Of a DNA stretch of 64,000 nt, positions 23,001 through 33,864 are shown piece after piece. A program made the translations under genes and the position numbers. Origin of the DNA: Cynocephalus volans (lineage: Eukaryota > Chordata > Mammalia > Dermoptera > Cynocephalidae); contig NC_084471.1 in assembly GCF_027409185.1 (NCBI RefSeq), forward strand, positions 9,143,035 to 9,207,034. The letters run 5' to 3'. A model generated the notes under the pieces. That model made no database searches and had not been told where the DNA came from. It saw only the letters and a program-made list of their open reading frames with translations. Every line of letters starts with the position of its first letter. Position 1 is the stretch's first letter.

Positions 23001-24150
23001 GCTGGTCTGTCCACTGCCACTTCACCCATTCAGAGGGGAGACCAGCTGCCCCAGGGGCAGTTGGAGCCTGGGATTGTGTCCTCCCTCTGCTCAAAGCTCT
23101 CCAGAGGCCCTTCCTCATTCTCTGAACAAACCCCAAGACTCCATCTGCAGCCCAGGGCCTGCAGGCCCTCACCCCTGCATCTCCCAGCCTTTTCGGTTGT
23201 GGGACGCTCCTCTCCCTTCTCTGCCTTGGGGACTGTACTTTGTTCTGCAGCCATCCTCACTCTGGCTCGGGTCCCAGCTCCGTGCCACCTCAGAGGTGTC
23301 CACTCACCACGCTGGCTGGTGAGCATCCCTCCCCCGCCCTGTTGACTTTCCTGCTCTCAGGTGGTCTTCTTTGTTTGCCACCTGTATCAGAACCTCCAAG
23401 AGGATCTGAGTCTGTCCTATGCCCTGTGCCTGGCACTAAGTAGGCACTCAAGAGTTGTCAGATGAATGAATGAACAAGGGGCCTTGCCTAAGCTGTCCCT
23501 CTGCTAGCCTTGTCTGCCCCTCCCAGGAGGGAATCACAGCCCCCACCCCCTCCACAGGAGGCATGATCAGCTTTGACGTCTTCCCTGAGGGCTGGGACAA
23601 GCGCTACTGCCTGGACAGCCTGGACCAGGACAGCTTTGAAACCATCCACTTCTTTGGGAATGAGACCAACCCTGTGAGTGTGGCCCAGCTCGGGTTCCCC
23701 CCCGACCCAAATCACCCAAGGTCAAGGCCTGGACGCAGGGCAACAGTACAGATCTCTTTGGGCTCCTGGAGAACAGCCAGTGCTCACCAGCCCCATTACA
23801 CAGATTGAAAGGCTGGGGCCCAGAGAGGGCTGGACACTTGTTCCCTGTCACAGAGCAAGGCAGGGCAGGTCTGGCAAGGGCTAAGAAGGTGGGCTTCCTG
23901 GTGGTTCTGTAGGAGGAGCAGCTCTGTGGGGAGGGACCTCCATGCCAGGGTGGCTGCTAGGCTCCAACCCTGGGAGCCTTCTCCAGGCAACACCAAAATA
24001 CGTGCTTTTTCTGCCTTTTGTGTGCAGGGTGGAAATGACTTTGAGATCTACGCCGACCCCCGGACTGTCGGCCACAGTGTTGTCTCCCCTCAGGACACAG
24101 TGAGGCGATGCCGAGAGATTTTCTTCCCAGAGACAGCTCATGAGGCGTGA
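13940..24150 (+). CDS. PMM1: PMM1, phosphomannomutase 1 (8 coding exons, complete)
   Basis: Cytosolic HAD-superfamily enzyme that interconverts mannose-6-phosphate and mannose-1-phosphate, feeding GDP-mannose and glycosylation; the brain form also acts as an IMP-stimulated glucose-1,6-bisphosphatase. Coding exons: 13940-14026, 16375-16492, 17323-17399, 17552-17643, 17880-17979, 22535-22610, 23558-23673, 24028-24150. All have GT-AG ends and matching phases. They sum to 789 bases, giving 262 residues, the usual length. The HAD nucleophile motif [12 protein letters not shown] puts Asp19 and Asp21 in exon 1. [42 protein letters not shown] and [20 protein letters not shown] follow, and the protein ends FFPETAHEA. 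The start has a good context (GCAGCCATGG). PMM2 is excluded by the N-terminal extension and C-terminus. No damage is seen. Confidence 0.98.
14027..16374 (+). other. PMM1: PMM1 intron 1
   Basis: GC-rich at its start, then L1-like debris (about 15400-15830) and one SINE dimer. Long open frames at 14118-14853 are a by-product of high GC. No extra exon is supported. Confidence 0.7.
15980..16150 (+). mobile_element. tRNA-Ile-derived SINE, dimer
   Basis: GGGGCCAGCCTGTGGCTCAC, junction palindrome ATCCCTATATAGGGAT at 16044-16059, right unit GCCGGTTAGCTCACCGGGTA, ending CCAGTCATC plus A-tail. The duplication AGAGACAAAGCC flanks it. Confidence 0.92.
19068..19315 (-). mobile_element. tRNA-Ile-derived SINE, trimer
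   Basis: Three tRNA-like units in reverse order. After the T-tract come GATGACCGGTAAGGGGATC and TTGTCAGCACGAGGCTCTCC. Two further units then have their own TATATAGG joints (one a full ATCCCTATATAGGGAT at 19164-19179) and their own AGCACCACACTCTCCC. It ends GAGCCACGGGCCGGCCCC. The two upstream units are near copies of each other, so one was probably gained by unequal exchange. Confidence 0.88.
19326..19417 (-). mobile_element. tRNA-Ile-derived SINE, monomer
   Basis: T-tract, GGCAGCTGGCCAGTACAGGG, ACGTTGGTGTTACAAAGC and GAGCTAACTGGCCAGCCC. It lies between AGGAATCTCT (left) and AGGGCAGGAATTTCT (right), versions of the same target motif that flank the neighbouring SINEs. Confidence 0.85.
19464..20448 (-). 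mobile_element. SINE remnant expanded by an internal minisatellite
   Basis: Starts with T-rich sequence and TTTTATCAGCACCATGCGCT, the usual 3'-to-5' face of the family, then passes directly into the 34-bp repeat. AGGGCAGGAATTTCT (19449-19463) and AAGGCAGGGATTTCT (20449-20463) bracket the whole block, as expected for the target-site duplication of one SINE. Confidence 0.75.
19527..20444. repeat. 34-bp minisatellite, 27 units
   Basis: Exactly 27 units of 34 bp (918 bp) with no length change. A unit begins GAGCACCATGCGCTAACCAA and ends GTATGCTATCTGTA. Only four places vary: ATG/AGG, CGC/CTC, GTATG/GTGTG and TATC/TAAC. CTC units are numbers 3, 4, 9, 13, 17, 19 and 26, and units 20-22 carry AGG. 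The unit matches the reverse-oriented SINE interior (AGCACCATGCTCTAACC then GAGCTAAC), so the array arose from SINE sequence. Confidence 0.95.
22152..22173 (+). repeat. GGGGT run, potential G-quadruplex
   Basis: Four consecutive GGGGT-type blocks in PMM1 intron 5, about 360 bp before exon 6, on the sense strand. Such runs can fold into G-quadruplexes in RNA; any effect here is inference. Confidence 0.6.
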
Positions 24151-24560
24151 CCAGGGCCTGCATCTGTGCATCTGACTTCTGAAGAGCTCTGCCCAGGCCT
24201 AGAGAGAGGCCCTGGTGTTGGATGAGATGCCAGGGCCCCTCCTCCACTGGCCCAGGACACCTGCCTCGTCGTGTACCTGCTGCAAGACCCACCCAGCCAG
24301 TCAGCACTTGGTGGGACTGGCCCCTGTCCTCCCAGGGCCCAGAATGTCCCCGGTTCTCCACCTTGATGGCCCTGACCGCAGCTGCTGCTTGTACTTCTGA
24401 ACAGAATAGGTGTCTAGCCATGCTGGGAAGAGGCGTGTGCGAATGTCAGATTGAGTCCATCCTGCCTTCCCGCCCCAACAGATGGGGTGCTGAGTGGGAA
24501 GGTACATATTTTAGAGAACTTTATGTCCCAAGTATTATTAAAGTTCTCAGAACAAGATAT
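24151..24560 (+). other. PMM1: PMM1 3'UTR with ATTAAA poly(A) signal
   Basis: About 400 bases after the stop. ATTAAA at 24537-24542 (TATTATTAAAGTTCTCAG) is the first usable poly(A) signal, with cleavage expected near 24555-24565. The MIR-like fragment just after it (24605-24690) lies outside the transcript. Confidence 0.8.
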
Positions 24561-24789
24561 GGCATCAATTGCGTTGAATGGATAATTGGTCCTAGTCACA
24601 TGCTGTTATGACCACCATTTTGCAGATGAGGAAACAGGCTCAGAGGGGCAGGGACTTGGCCCAAGTCACACAAGAAGTTATCAGTCCAGTAGAGGAGGGG
24701 ATGTTGAAGCCCCAAACAAGGGCCGGTTTGTCTTGTACTCCCCCAGCCCCTTCTCCTGGGACCCAGACAGACAGAGGCAGCTCTGGGCC

Positions 24790-26460
24790 ATTGTGGGTCA
24801 CAGTTGAGGGTTTATTGCCAGTGTTAGGAAGGATGGGGAGTCCGGGTGTCTGGGGGTCTCGGGAGGGTTTCTGACTGGGCACTGCAGGGCCCGTGAGTGA
24901 GAGCTGCTGTCACCCAGGTGCCCCCAAGGCTGATGCCACTACATCTTGCCTGCTGGCTGGTGCCTGAAAAGGGGGCCTCCTCACAGGGGGGAAGCCTTGG
25001 GGGCCCTCAGGAGTCAATCTGCGCCTACCGTCCCTCTGCCAAGGGGTCTGGGGGTCCCTGTTTCTCAGGGGACAGCCTTGCTGGAGTAGCCTAGCACAGG
25101 ATGGCACGTCAGACAGGCTGGGCCTTCTCAGTTTGGGGGGGTGGCCAGCACATCTCAGCAGCTCGGGCTCCCAGCCTCTTTGTGTGGTGGGCACCAGGGC
25201 AGGGGTGAGATGCAGATACCCCAGCTGATCTCTACCCTGGGATCTTGGGACACCTACGTGGCTGGGGATCCTCCTAGACAGTCCCTGACCCCCTCACTCT
25301 CGGCATCGGAGCCTCTAATTTCACTCACAGACTGGGTCTCATAACGGTCACCATTCCTGCTAGGTCCTCCCTTGAACCTGTGACCCCATTTTTCTCTAGA
25401 AGAGAGAGATGGGGAGGGGGCAAGGAGATGGAGGCAGGTGGTGCCCCTCCTTCCTGGCTTCCTGGGCCAGACACATCTTCAGGGATGGACAAGAAAAGGG
25501 CCACACCTCAGCCACCAGCCTGGCAGGGGCCAGTGGGAGCCACCCGTTCTGCGGCTTTGGGAAGAGGGTCTGGCATGGAGGTTGCAGAGCCGGTGGTCTC
25601 CCAGGCTGAGGGCCACCCGTCCTTGTGGGTACCTGAGCCTGGCCCTGCTTGAGGGGACGTGTGTTGTCTACTGCAGCGTCCTGGGCAGCCGTCATGGCCA
25701 GCACGGGCAGAGCATCAGTGGTGTTTGTGAGTCGAGCTTAAGAGATGGCCCCCAGCCCTGCCGACCCTCGCCGCCTCCGAGGGGCAGGGCAGGCGGCTTG
25801 GCTGGGGGCAGCCCAGGGAAGGAGCACGGCCGGGGCCAGGCTGGGGAGGAGGACGGGCCAGCGAGGCAGGAACCCCAGACCCCCTTGCACCTGCCTCTGC
25901 GGTGTGCCCAGGGAAAGAGCGAGGGCAGGAGGGTGGGGCCGGGGTGGTGAGACGGCCTGTCTGCCTCTGCGTTTTGCCCTCTTTCCCCAGCCCAGGGTGG
26001 GAGCCATGAGCAGCACAGGCGGAGGTAGGCCCAGCCAGGGCCTGGGCAGAGCGGGGCTCGGGCACAGGCGGGGAAGCGAGCTGGTGTGGAGGGGCTCCCA
26101 CCCGGTCCCCTTGGGCCTGCCGCAGGCTCCCAGAGGCTCCGTTGGTGTGGACAGGAGGTCACGAGGGTCCTGGGTGTACATAGTGGAGGAGGGGAGAGGG
26201 AGACACAGTGGACAACACAGAAGGCGGGTCTGGTGGCGTCCCCCTCGGTCCAGCTCCTGGCCAGCTCTCACGACAGTCACGGGTCACAGGGGTGGGTAGA
26301 GGCACACGCTCACAGCCACAAGCACAGACAGACAGACAGACGTGCACACTGAGGCTGCCTGGGGACTGATCAGCCAGTGCAGTGGGGGCACGGAGCTGGC
26401 TGCTGCCCGTCCACCCTGGCTCCCCACCCACCTGACTGGCTGGCACATAAGCCACCCAGC
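24790..26460 (-). other. CSDC2: CSDC2 3'UTR
   Basis: Minus-strand AATAAA (TTTATT at 24811-24816 on the plus strand) is the first strong signal after the stop and gives a 3'UTR of about 1.65 kb, reasonable for this gene. Long open frames here (for example 25738-26299 on either strand) come from GC-rich composition. The end lies only about 230 bp from the predicted PMM1 end. Confidence 0.75.
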
Positions 26461-28467
26461 CTAGGAGCCCACGACCTGGCCAGACCACGTCTCATGGGGA
26501 GTATGGGGGGCCAGCTGGGTGAGCACCACCTCCACAGCCTGGAACTTCTGGTTCTTGGGTGGGATGGGGCACATCTTGTAGGTCACCTCGTCACCCTCCA
26601 CTGGCACGTATTCCCCCTCGATGCTGGTGGGTGGGAGAGGGGGGTCAGCCCAACAGCAGGGCCCATGCCCCAAACAGCCCTGCAGCCTGGCATGAGGGGC
26701 AGCCTAATCCTGGGGCTAGCAAGGCCGGGGAGCCTGGGCAGCCTCACTTCTCAGAGCCTCAGGTCTCTAATCTGTAAAATAAGAATCATAAACTGTGCCT
26801 CCCTCTCTGTGTCAATGGGGATTGAGATTTGAAAGCATGTAAGGAAGTCCTTGAGGCTTAGAGAAGCTCTGTGACCTCCCCAGGTCATCCCTGGCATCAC
26901 AGGTAGATGGTGTCAGGCCCAGACTCACCTCTCCACCTCCTAACCCCCCTGCCTGGAGACCCCTTCCAGGCCAAGAGGACCAGGGGCTGCCCTCTCAGGC
27001 CCCATGATGCCGGCACAGGACCCCAGGACCCAGCTGGTGGTTCCCAGCGATCCTAGGGTCTGCCTGCTCCCTTCTCAGCTGGCCCCAGCCCTGCACCCTC
27101 AGCCCCTACTGAGAGGAAGAGCAAGATGCTGGGAATACAGACCTCAGCAAGCGAGGAGAGAGGTCTGGGGAAACATTTTTTGAGGCACTGCTGGGGACAG
27201 TGGGGCAGGAGCCCAGCCAAGAATAGGGAGGTGGAGGGACTCACTCAGATACGTGCACGAAGATGTCTTCAGACCCATTCTCAGGGGTGATGAAGCCATG
27301 ACCCTGTGAGCGCGAGAACTGCTTACAGACGCCCTTGAACACGGGCCCAGCAGAGGCACGGGCTGTCCTGGGGAGAGGGTGGGAGGATTGGAGATGTGAC
27401 CTGGGGGGCCTCTTTCCTGGACCCCCACAGCCTTGGTGGGCCCTGCCTCAGGGCTGCAGGAGACCTGCCCCAGGCCAGAAACAAAGTTCACTCAGTCCTC
27501 ACATCATCCCCATGGACAGATAATGAGACTGAGTCCCAGAGAGGGGCATTGACTCTCCCAGGACATCACAGCAAGTGGGTCTCCTGACTCCTGGCCAATA
27601 CCCTCTCTCTGGACTGTACCCTCCCCTCTTGAGGTTGTTTGGGCTTAAATGGATTCCTGTTATAAAATTTCTTATTTTTTTTTTTTTTTTAAAAGATGAC
27701 CGGTAAGGGGATCCCAACCCTTGACTTGGTGCTGTCAGCACCACGCTCAGCCAGTGAGCAAACCGGCCATCCGTATATGGGATCCGAACCCGGGGCCTTG
27801 GTGTTATCAGCACCTCACTCTCCCGAGTGAGCCACGGGCCGGCCCCCTGTTATAAAATTTCTGAGTGAAGAATGTCCAGCCTAGATTTGAATACCTCCCA
27901 AAATGGACAGCTCACTATCTATGAAAGCAGCTGAATCCTATTCACTCGTTCCTCACTTATTCAACTAGGACATCATTTTCCTGATACCCCTAACCCTGCC
28001 AGGTGGGAATGGATGGTGACAAATGTCCTCTGGATTGTAAGCAGCTTGTGGGTTGGGACTTTGTGTTATTCATCACTGGATCCCCTGGTCAGGAGCTCAA
28101 TGAATCTTTGTAGAATGAATGAATGAATGAACGAATGAATGAATACTGCAGTTACTGGAAGTCTGCTACAGCTCCCCTGTCCTCGGGTGAGGGCAACAGG
28201 GGCTGGAGGACGATGGGGGTGAGCAGCCCAGGCGGAGCCCTGTCCTGGGGGAAGATCCTGGAGTCTGGGCGAGGAAGAGGCAGATACTCACGCCGAATAC
28301 GTCCTGGTCCGTTTGGTGGGCAGAGGACTGGGCAGATCCCGAGGCGGGACACCACCCCGTTCCCAGACCCTGCTGCCCTCCCGATGGAAGGGGAAGGTGG
28401 GCCAGACAGGGGACTTGGGGGAGTGGAGTGGGGGCACAACTGGGGGTGACGTGGGCTCCGAAGTCAT
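26461..28467 (-). CDS. CSDC2: CSDC2, cold shock domain-containing C2 (3 coding exons, complete)
   Basis: RNA-binding protein (PIPPin) of brain and some other tissues, reported to bind 3' ends of histone H1 and H3.3 mRNAs. Coding exons in transcript order: 28467-28292, 27367-27245, 26623-26461. They sum to 462 bases, giving 153 residues, the family length. The N-terminus ([20 protein letters not shown]) is proline-rich and probably disordered. The single cold-shock domain spans about residues 67-131, with an RNP1-like [10 protein letters not shown] and RNP2 DIFVHVSDIEGEYV, then [19 protein letters not shown]. It ends [10 protein letters not shown]. The ATG sits in a strong context (CCACCATGA). 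CARHSP1 is the closest paralogue, but the N-terminus and ends match CSDC2. Confidence 0.97.
27673..27845 (-). mobile_element. tRNA-Ile-derived SINE, dimer, in CSDC2 intron
   Basis: T-tract, GATGACCGGTAAGGGGATC, CAGCACCACGCTCAGCCAG, then GAGCCACGGGCCGGCCCC. Perfect 17-bp duplication CCTGTTATAAAATTTCT at 27656-27672 and 27846-27862. The near-perfect body and flanks suggest a fairly young insertion. It has the same orientation as CSDC2. Confidence 0.93.
28110..28144 (+). repeat. (GAAT)n microsatellite
   Basis: Eight GAAT-like tetramers with one GAAC, between CSDC2 coding exons 1 and 2, about 150 bp from the first coding exon. Confidence 0.85.
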
Positions 28468-28590
28468 GGTGGGGCCAGCAGGAGAGCCTGGTGGGCTCTG
28501 GGGCCCAGTGGCCGGTGAAGGGCTTGGGCGTCCTTGCGGGCAGGGCCCGGCCTGGCCCCGCTCGGTGGCCTCTCCAGCCACAGGCTCCGT
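28468..28590 (-). other. CSDC2: CSDC2 5'UTR part of the ATG-bearing exon
   Basis: Upstream of the ATG, the minus strand shows a strong acceptor (CTCTCCCTCTTCCAG, AG at 28592-28591) that opens an exon at 28590. The first coding exon is therefore internal, and a non-coding leader exon lies further upstream. Confidence 0.75.
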
Positions 28591-28870
28591 CTGGAAGAGG
28601 GAGAGAGAGGCATGGGTGAGTACGGTCGGGGTGGGACACAAGTCAGGAGGTCTGGTCCTGCATGCCCCTCCTAACAGTGTGACTCCAGGCCACTCATGGC
28701 CTCTTCCTGGCTAGTGTCCCCACCAGAAAGACAGAACAGTCACGTAATCCCTAATCTTGTAGTGCAATTCTATAACTGCAGGGGCCTGGGAGGAGGGGTG
28801 GGTAGGGTGGCCGATGATCTGGAATATGGTTTGGCACAAGTGTTAGTTGTTTCAAATCCATAGACCTGGG

Positions 28871-28977
28871 GGCTGGCTGGTTAGCTCGCTTGGTTAGAGC
28901 ATGGTGCCGATAACAGCAAGGTGAAGGGTTTGGATCCAAGTACTGGCCAGCTGCCCCCCAAAAAACAAAAATAAACT
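28871..28977 (+). mobile_element. tRNA-Ile-derived SINE, monomer
   Basis: GGCTGGCTGGTTAGCTCGCT, GGTGAAGGGTTTGGATCC and TACTGGCCAGCTGCC, then an A-rich tail. CATAGACCTGGG and CACAGACCTGGG flank it. Confidence 0.88.
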
Positions 28978-30435
28978 CACAGACCTGGGTTCAAATCTCA
29001 GCTTTGTCACCTACAACTCGGCAAGCTCAAGCAAGCCATTTGGCAGCTCCAGAGTGGTAAGTAGGAGTGGAGGCTCCAGACCCAGGTGGCCTGGGTTTGA
29101 ATCCTGGCTCCTTCACCCCCTGCTGTGCGGCCGTGGTCAACACTCATAACCTCTGCCTCCCTTTCCTGCTCTGTAAAATGGGGACAGTGCTGGTTCTTAT
29201 TTCAAAGAGAAGTTGCTGGAAGGATTAAATGACTTTCTGCCCGTTTAGAACAAGACCAGTGCATGGTGAGCTCTTGGAGAAAACGTTGGCTATTTTTTCT
29301 TAGTCCCAGATTCCGTCTCTCTAAAATGATGTTGATAATACTTACCATGCAAGGATGCTGAGGATTCAATGATTTAGTCTGTGTGCCAGCATCTGGCATC
29401 TGTGAATACCCAATAAATTGCTATTATCAATACTAATGAATAGAAATCCCCAAGTCAACAGCTCACTACCTACATGACCTTGAGAAAATTTAGCCTATGT
29501 TTTCCTCTACTAAGGAAGAAAACATAATTCTCCCACCCATGCACACCCCGCGTCACTCCTCCCCAAGGGCTGGGAAGTCTTGAAGCTCAAAAGATGCTGC
29601 TGCGGAACTAGGGGAGGGACAGGTCGCCTGCCACAGTGGTGCTGGGAAGGACCCCTAGACCAGGAGAGTTCCAGCTCTGCTACTTGTTAGCTGCTGGCCT
29701 TGGGGAGGACTCTCGTTAGCCTCAGTTTCCTCATCTGTACAATGGAGCTGATGAACACTGCCTCACTCTCTCCCAGGCTATGGTGAGACTTGGCTGACTC
29801 TGGAGATATGCAAAGGATCCCATAGTCCACAGTCACACAGAAGTGGGGGTGATACATTCTCCACCTCGTCACCCCCATTCCTTCACCTCCCCACCTCCAC
29901 CCCAAGGCCCTGGGGGTCAGGGGTGAATCCCTGAGTTGCAAGTCTATTTCAATTTTGTGGTCTCCCCCCCACCCGACCACACACAGAGCCTGTAGTTTCT
30001 GGGGAAGACTTAAGCCTCCTTAGGAGTCCAAAGCCCAGGAAGCCCAAAAGCACCGTGTGGCAGGGCTGGAGGAGCCCAGGAGTCACCCCACTGAACCCCA
30101 TCATTGGAGCAGGCCTCCTGGCCTGTCCTCAAGATCACACAGCAAGCGGGATTTTCTGGGCCAAGATGATGCGCTGGTTCTGCCATCTCTGCCATCCCCT
30201 CCTTCCTCCTCCCGACACCCTCCCCTCCAGCAAGGACGGCTGGGAGCCCAGGGCCTGGCTGCCATCGGGAGGTGACCGCTCCTCTAGCCCCTCAGCCCTC
30301 TTAATTTCAAGTGAGTTTTTCTCTCTGAGCTCACTCCAGGAGGCAGGGTAGGCCAGTATTGCAATTTCATTCCCCATTTTAGAGAGAAGAAAACAGAAGC
30401 TTCAAGAAGAGAAGTGACCACAGAAAAACTTGAAT

Positions 30436-30918
30436 GTGAATGTTCACAGTAGCACTATTCACAATAACCAAAAAGTGACAACAACTGAAATGCCCCCCAA
30501 CAGATGAATGGATAAACAGATTATGGTGTCATGGTACGGCCACGTAGTAGAACATCATTGGCCATAAAGAGAAGTGAGGTGCTGACTTGCACTACAATCA
30601 GGGTGAACCTTGAAAACATCACACCGAGTGGAAGAAGCTGGTTGCAAAACACCACGTACTGTACGATCCCAGTCATGCGAAGGGTCCAGAACAGGCAACC
30701 CGCAGACAGAAAGCAGACTAGTGGTCACCAGGGGCTGGGGGGGAGGGATGGGGAGTGGCTGCTAATGGGTAGGGAGTTTCTTTTGGGAGCAATAAAAATG
30801 TTCTGTAATTGACTGTGGTGATGGTTGTGCAATTCTGTGAATATACTAAAAACACTTGAATCACACACTTTGAGCAGGTGAATTTTATGGCATGTGAATT
30901 ACTATTACCAAAAAAAAG
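30436..30918 (+). mobile_element. L1 LINE 3'-end fragment
   Basis: Contains landmarks of old mammalian L1 3' ends: CACTATTCACAATAACC, GATGAATGGATAAAC, GTGGTCACCAGGGGCTGG and GTGATGGTTGTGCAA, then an A-rich end. Only the 3' portion is present and it is diverged. Confidence 0.8.
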
Positions 30919-32794
30919 GAAGACCGGCAGCAAAGTTACCCAAGATGACACAGCTGGGAAAGCACCAGATGCTAGGCCCTGCAGCCCACTCGTGGGTGCC
31001 ACCTGTCCTACCTGGGTGAGGGGTGGCAGATGATGGGGACAGAAGCCCTGCCTCCCTCTCTCTAGGAAGCAGGACGGTCCTGGCCTCCCCACTGCACAGC
31101 TTTCCCAGGCCTGATACTGTGCTCGGCTGTCACTGCCGGCGCTGGGAGGTCTTGGGGCGCGGGGAGGGGACGAGGGGGCGGAGGAGCGATAGCCCACGGT
31201 GGTTACCAGGGAGACGCAGCTGAGCTGGGCCCGCTCTGGCCAGCCCGGCCTCCCACCCCAGGCCTCCTGCTGCGCGGGCAGCGGGGAAGGGAGAAAGAAG
31301 CGCTGATGGTCCAGGCTCAGGGCGGAGGGCGGCCCCCCACCTTCCCCTCTCCATCATGGGCTCCAGAAGTGAGGCCAGGCGAGCACACAGGCCACAACAG
31401 GGGACACAGGACCGGCTGAGAGAAGGCGGGAGCTCGGCCTTGGTTTACTCCTCTGGGGAATGGGGATGACAAGGATCCCTCCTCCGCGGGCTCTTTTGCG
31501 GATGAAACGAGATGGAATGTGGGAAGCGCCGAGCAAGTGCTGGGCAAGAGCTCGCTCTTCCTCCCAGGCAGGGCTGCTGCACTGGACGTGGGGGAGACCC
31601 GGCTGGGAGGGGCCGAGCTCTAAGCTTCCCTAAGCACCACCCCCCTGCGGGGGCCCCGCCCCACACAGCTGCATGGTTTCTTGTTTTATTTAATTCCTGC
31701 AACAGACCTTTAAAGCTGGCACTATTATTACTGCACTTTGCAGAGGAGTAAACTGAGGCTCAGAGAGGTTAAATCATACAGCAATGGACGTCTGAGCTAG
31801 GATTTGAACCAGGACAATCGGACTGGAGCCTTGGAGTGGGAGGTCAGGAGTTGTACGTTCAGGCTCTGCATTGCTACTGACTTGCTGTGTGAACTTGGAC
31901 AGCGCCTTTCCCTCTCTGGACCCTGCCATGGCCCTGGACTTGGAGGAGCTGCATAATGCCCAGCAGCCTGGGAGACCAGGGAGAAGGGACCCAGACTGCC
32001 TGGGTCTGAATCCTGGCTCTACTGCACCCTAGCTGAGTGGCCCTACCTCACTAGGCCTCAGTTTCCTCATATGCGAATGGGACTAAGCTAGCACCCTGCC
32101 AGGTTGTGGGAGGAGCCAAGGAGCTGTGTCATGGTCCTCCCTTGAGTGGGTGTCTCCCTGGCCATGCGTTTTGGCTCTGACCCTCCCAGCCAAGCTCATC
32201 TTTTTTTCCCTGCTGAGGGCCAATCCCCAACTGACACTGTAGTTCTGTAGACAAAGGGGCCAGGGGTGGTAAAAACTAAACACCAGGGCTGTTCAGAGAG
32301 AACCCAAGGTGTGATGCACTGTCATGGGGCCATGGTGCTCTGAATGGTGACTCAGCTCTGTCAGCAGGTGACCATAGCCTGCGTTGCAGCTCTGCTCCAA
32401 TTCTCAGCTCCCCCCAAAAGAATGGAAATGGCTATCATGGTTCTCTCTTGACCATAAGAATCCCTCTCAGCCTGTACAGATCAGGGAAAGCAAGCTGGCT
32501 CAGCCACCGGCGCTGTGTGACCTGGAGCAAGCACCTGCCCCTCTTTGGGCCTCCTCTTGCTCTTCAGCTATGTGAATCATCAATGGTCCAGATGACTAAT
32601 GAAGGTTGGTCCAACTCTCCTTGGAGGTTGTCAAAAACACTCATGTGACTGAAATAAAGCTGAGTGCCACACACTGGGACCACAAATATGAACGTCGCTG
32701 CCCTTAGAGGGTCCCCAGTCCAGGGGGGGAACAGACACACAGATGATTAAAACACAGAGTGGGAAGTCCTCATATAATGAGTCTCAGCTACTAT

Positions 32795-32896
32795 TTTTTT
32801 TCTTTTTTTTTTCGTGGCTGCCCAGTACAGGGATGAGATCCCTTGCCCTTGGTGTTATCAACACCACACTAACCAACTGAGCTAACCGGCCAGCCC
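32795..32896 (-). mobile_element. tRNA-Ile-derived SINE, monomer
   Basis: T-rich tail, GTGGCTGCCCAGTACAGGG, CTTGGTGTTATCAACACC and GAGCTAACCGGCCAGCC. CTCAGCTACTAT is duplicated at 32783-32794 and 32897-32908. Confidence 0.9.
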
Positions 32897-33627
32897 TCAG
32901 CTACTATGTCTTGATTATTGACTGTGCACCAAGCCCTTTGCCCCGTTTCCTCATTTAGTCCTCACAAGAACCCTCCACAATAATTACTGTTAGAATACCC
33001 GTTTTTCAGAAGAGTAAACTGAGGCTCAGAGAGGTGAAGAGGCTTGCTGAGGCCACACAGCCGGTCAGGTGCATCAGGCAGCATGCTGTAGGTGTTTGGG
33101 TGTGCGGGAAGGCCTCGGGCAGGAGGCAGGGATGTGAGGACCAGCAGTTCCCTGAAAGCAGCTGCTGCCCTCCTCTGGAGAAGGAAGGGCAGGGGTGTGG
33201 AAGAACTGGGGAGTCAAGACTCGGGGTTCTATTCCTGGCTTTGTGCTGACTCAGGCCATGACCTTGGGTGAGTCACCAACTCTGCAAAGCCTAAAAACAA
33301 CTCCCCCAATAAAAATGTCCCAGCCCCGAGCCCCCATTATGGGGGAGCAGATGGGAAAGAACAGGCACATTTGCTAAAAAATAGAAAGGACAGGGAACTC
33401 AAGGACAACGATGGAAGGGCTTCCTGATCGGTGGGGTCTCATCCATGGGGGGTCCTAGGAGGGTGAGAAAACCTCAGGACCACCAGACAGCAGCTGGCAC
33501 TTCCTGGCTCTTCCCCTCCTCCAGCCTCCCAGACGCTCCTTAAAATACATCAGTGCCAAAGCTGCTCCTGCAGCTGGAGGTGACCTAATTAAACCTGGTT
33601 CCTTCCCCCTCCCACAGCGTGTGTGCA

Positions 33628-33650
33628 GGGGTGGGGGTGGGGGGTGGGGT
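33628..33650 (+). repeat. G-run, potential G-quadruplex
   Basis: GGGGTGGGGGTGGGGGGTGG-type run on the plus strand, just downstream of the E-box-rich stretch at 33480-33620. Confidence 0.55.
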
Positions 33651-33691
33651 GCGCCACAGCCAATACTTGAGCTTAATTATTTAAGAGACCT

Positions 33692-33864
33692 TTTTTTTTT
33701 TTTTTTAAAGATGACCGGTAAGGGGATCTTAACCCTGACAACTTGGTGTTGTCAGCACCACGCTCACCCAAGTGAGCTAACCGACCATCCCTATATAGGG
33801 ATCCGAACCCGTGGCTTTGGTATTATCAGCACCACACTCTCCCAAGTGAGCCACGGGCCGGCCC
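33692..33864 (-). mobile_element. tRNA-Ile-derived SINE, dimer
   Basis: T-tract, GATGACCGGTAAGGGGATC, junction palindrome ATCCCTATATAGGGAT at 33786-33801, end GAGCCACGGGCCGGCCC. Flanked by TTAAGAGACCT (33681-33691) and TAAGAGACCCTT (from 33865). Confidence 0.92.

Noticed and set aside
25692-26299. Open frames of 150-184 codons on both strands
   Set aside because: They lie in the CSDC2 3'UTR in GC-rich sequence, occur in several frames at once and match nothing known.
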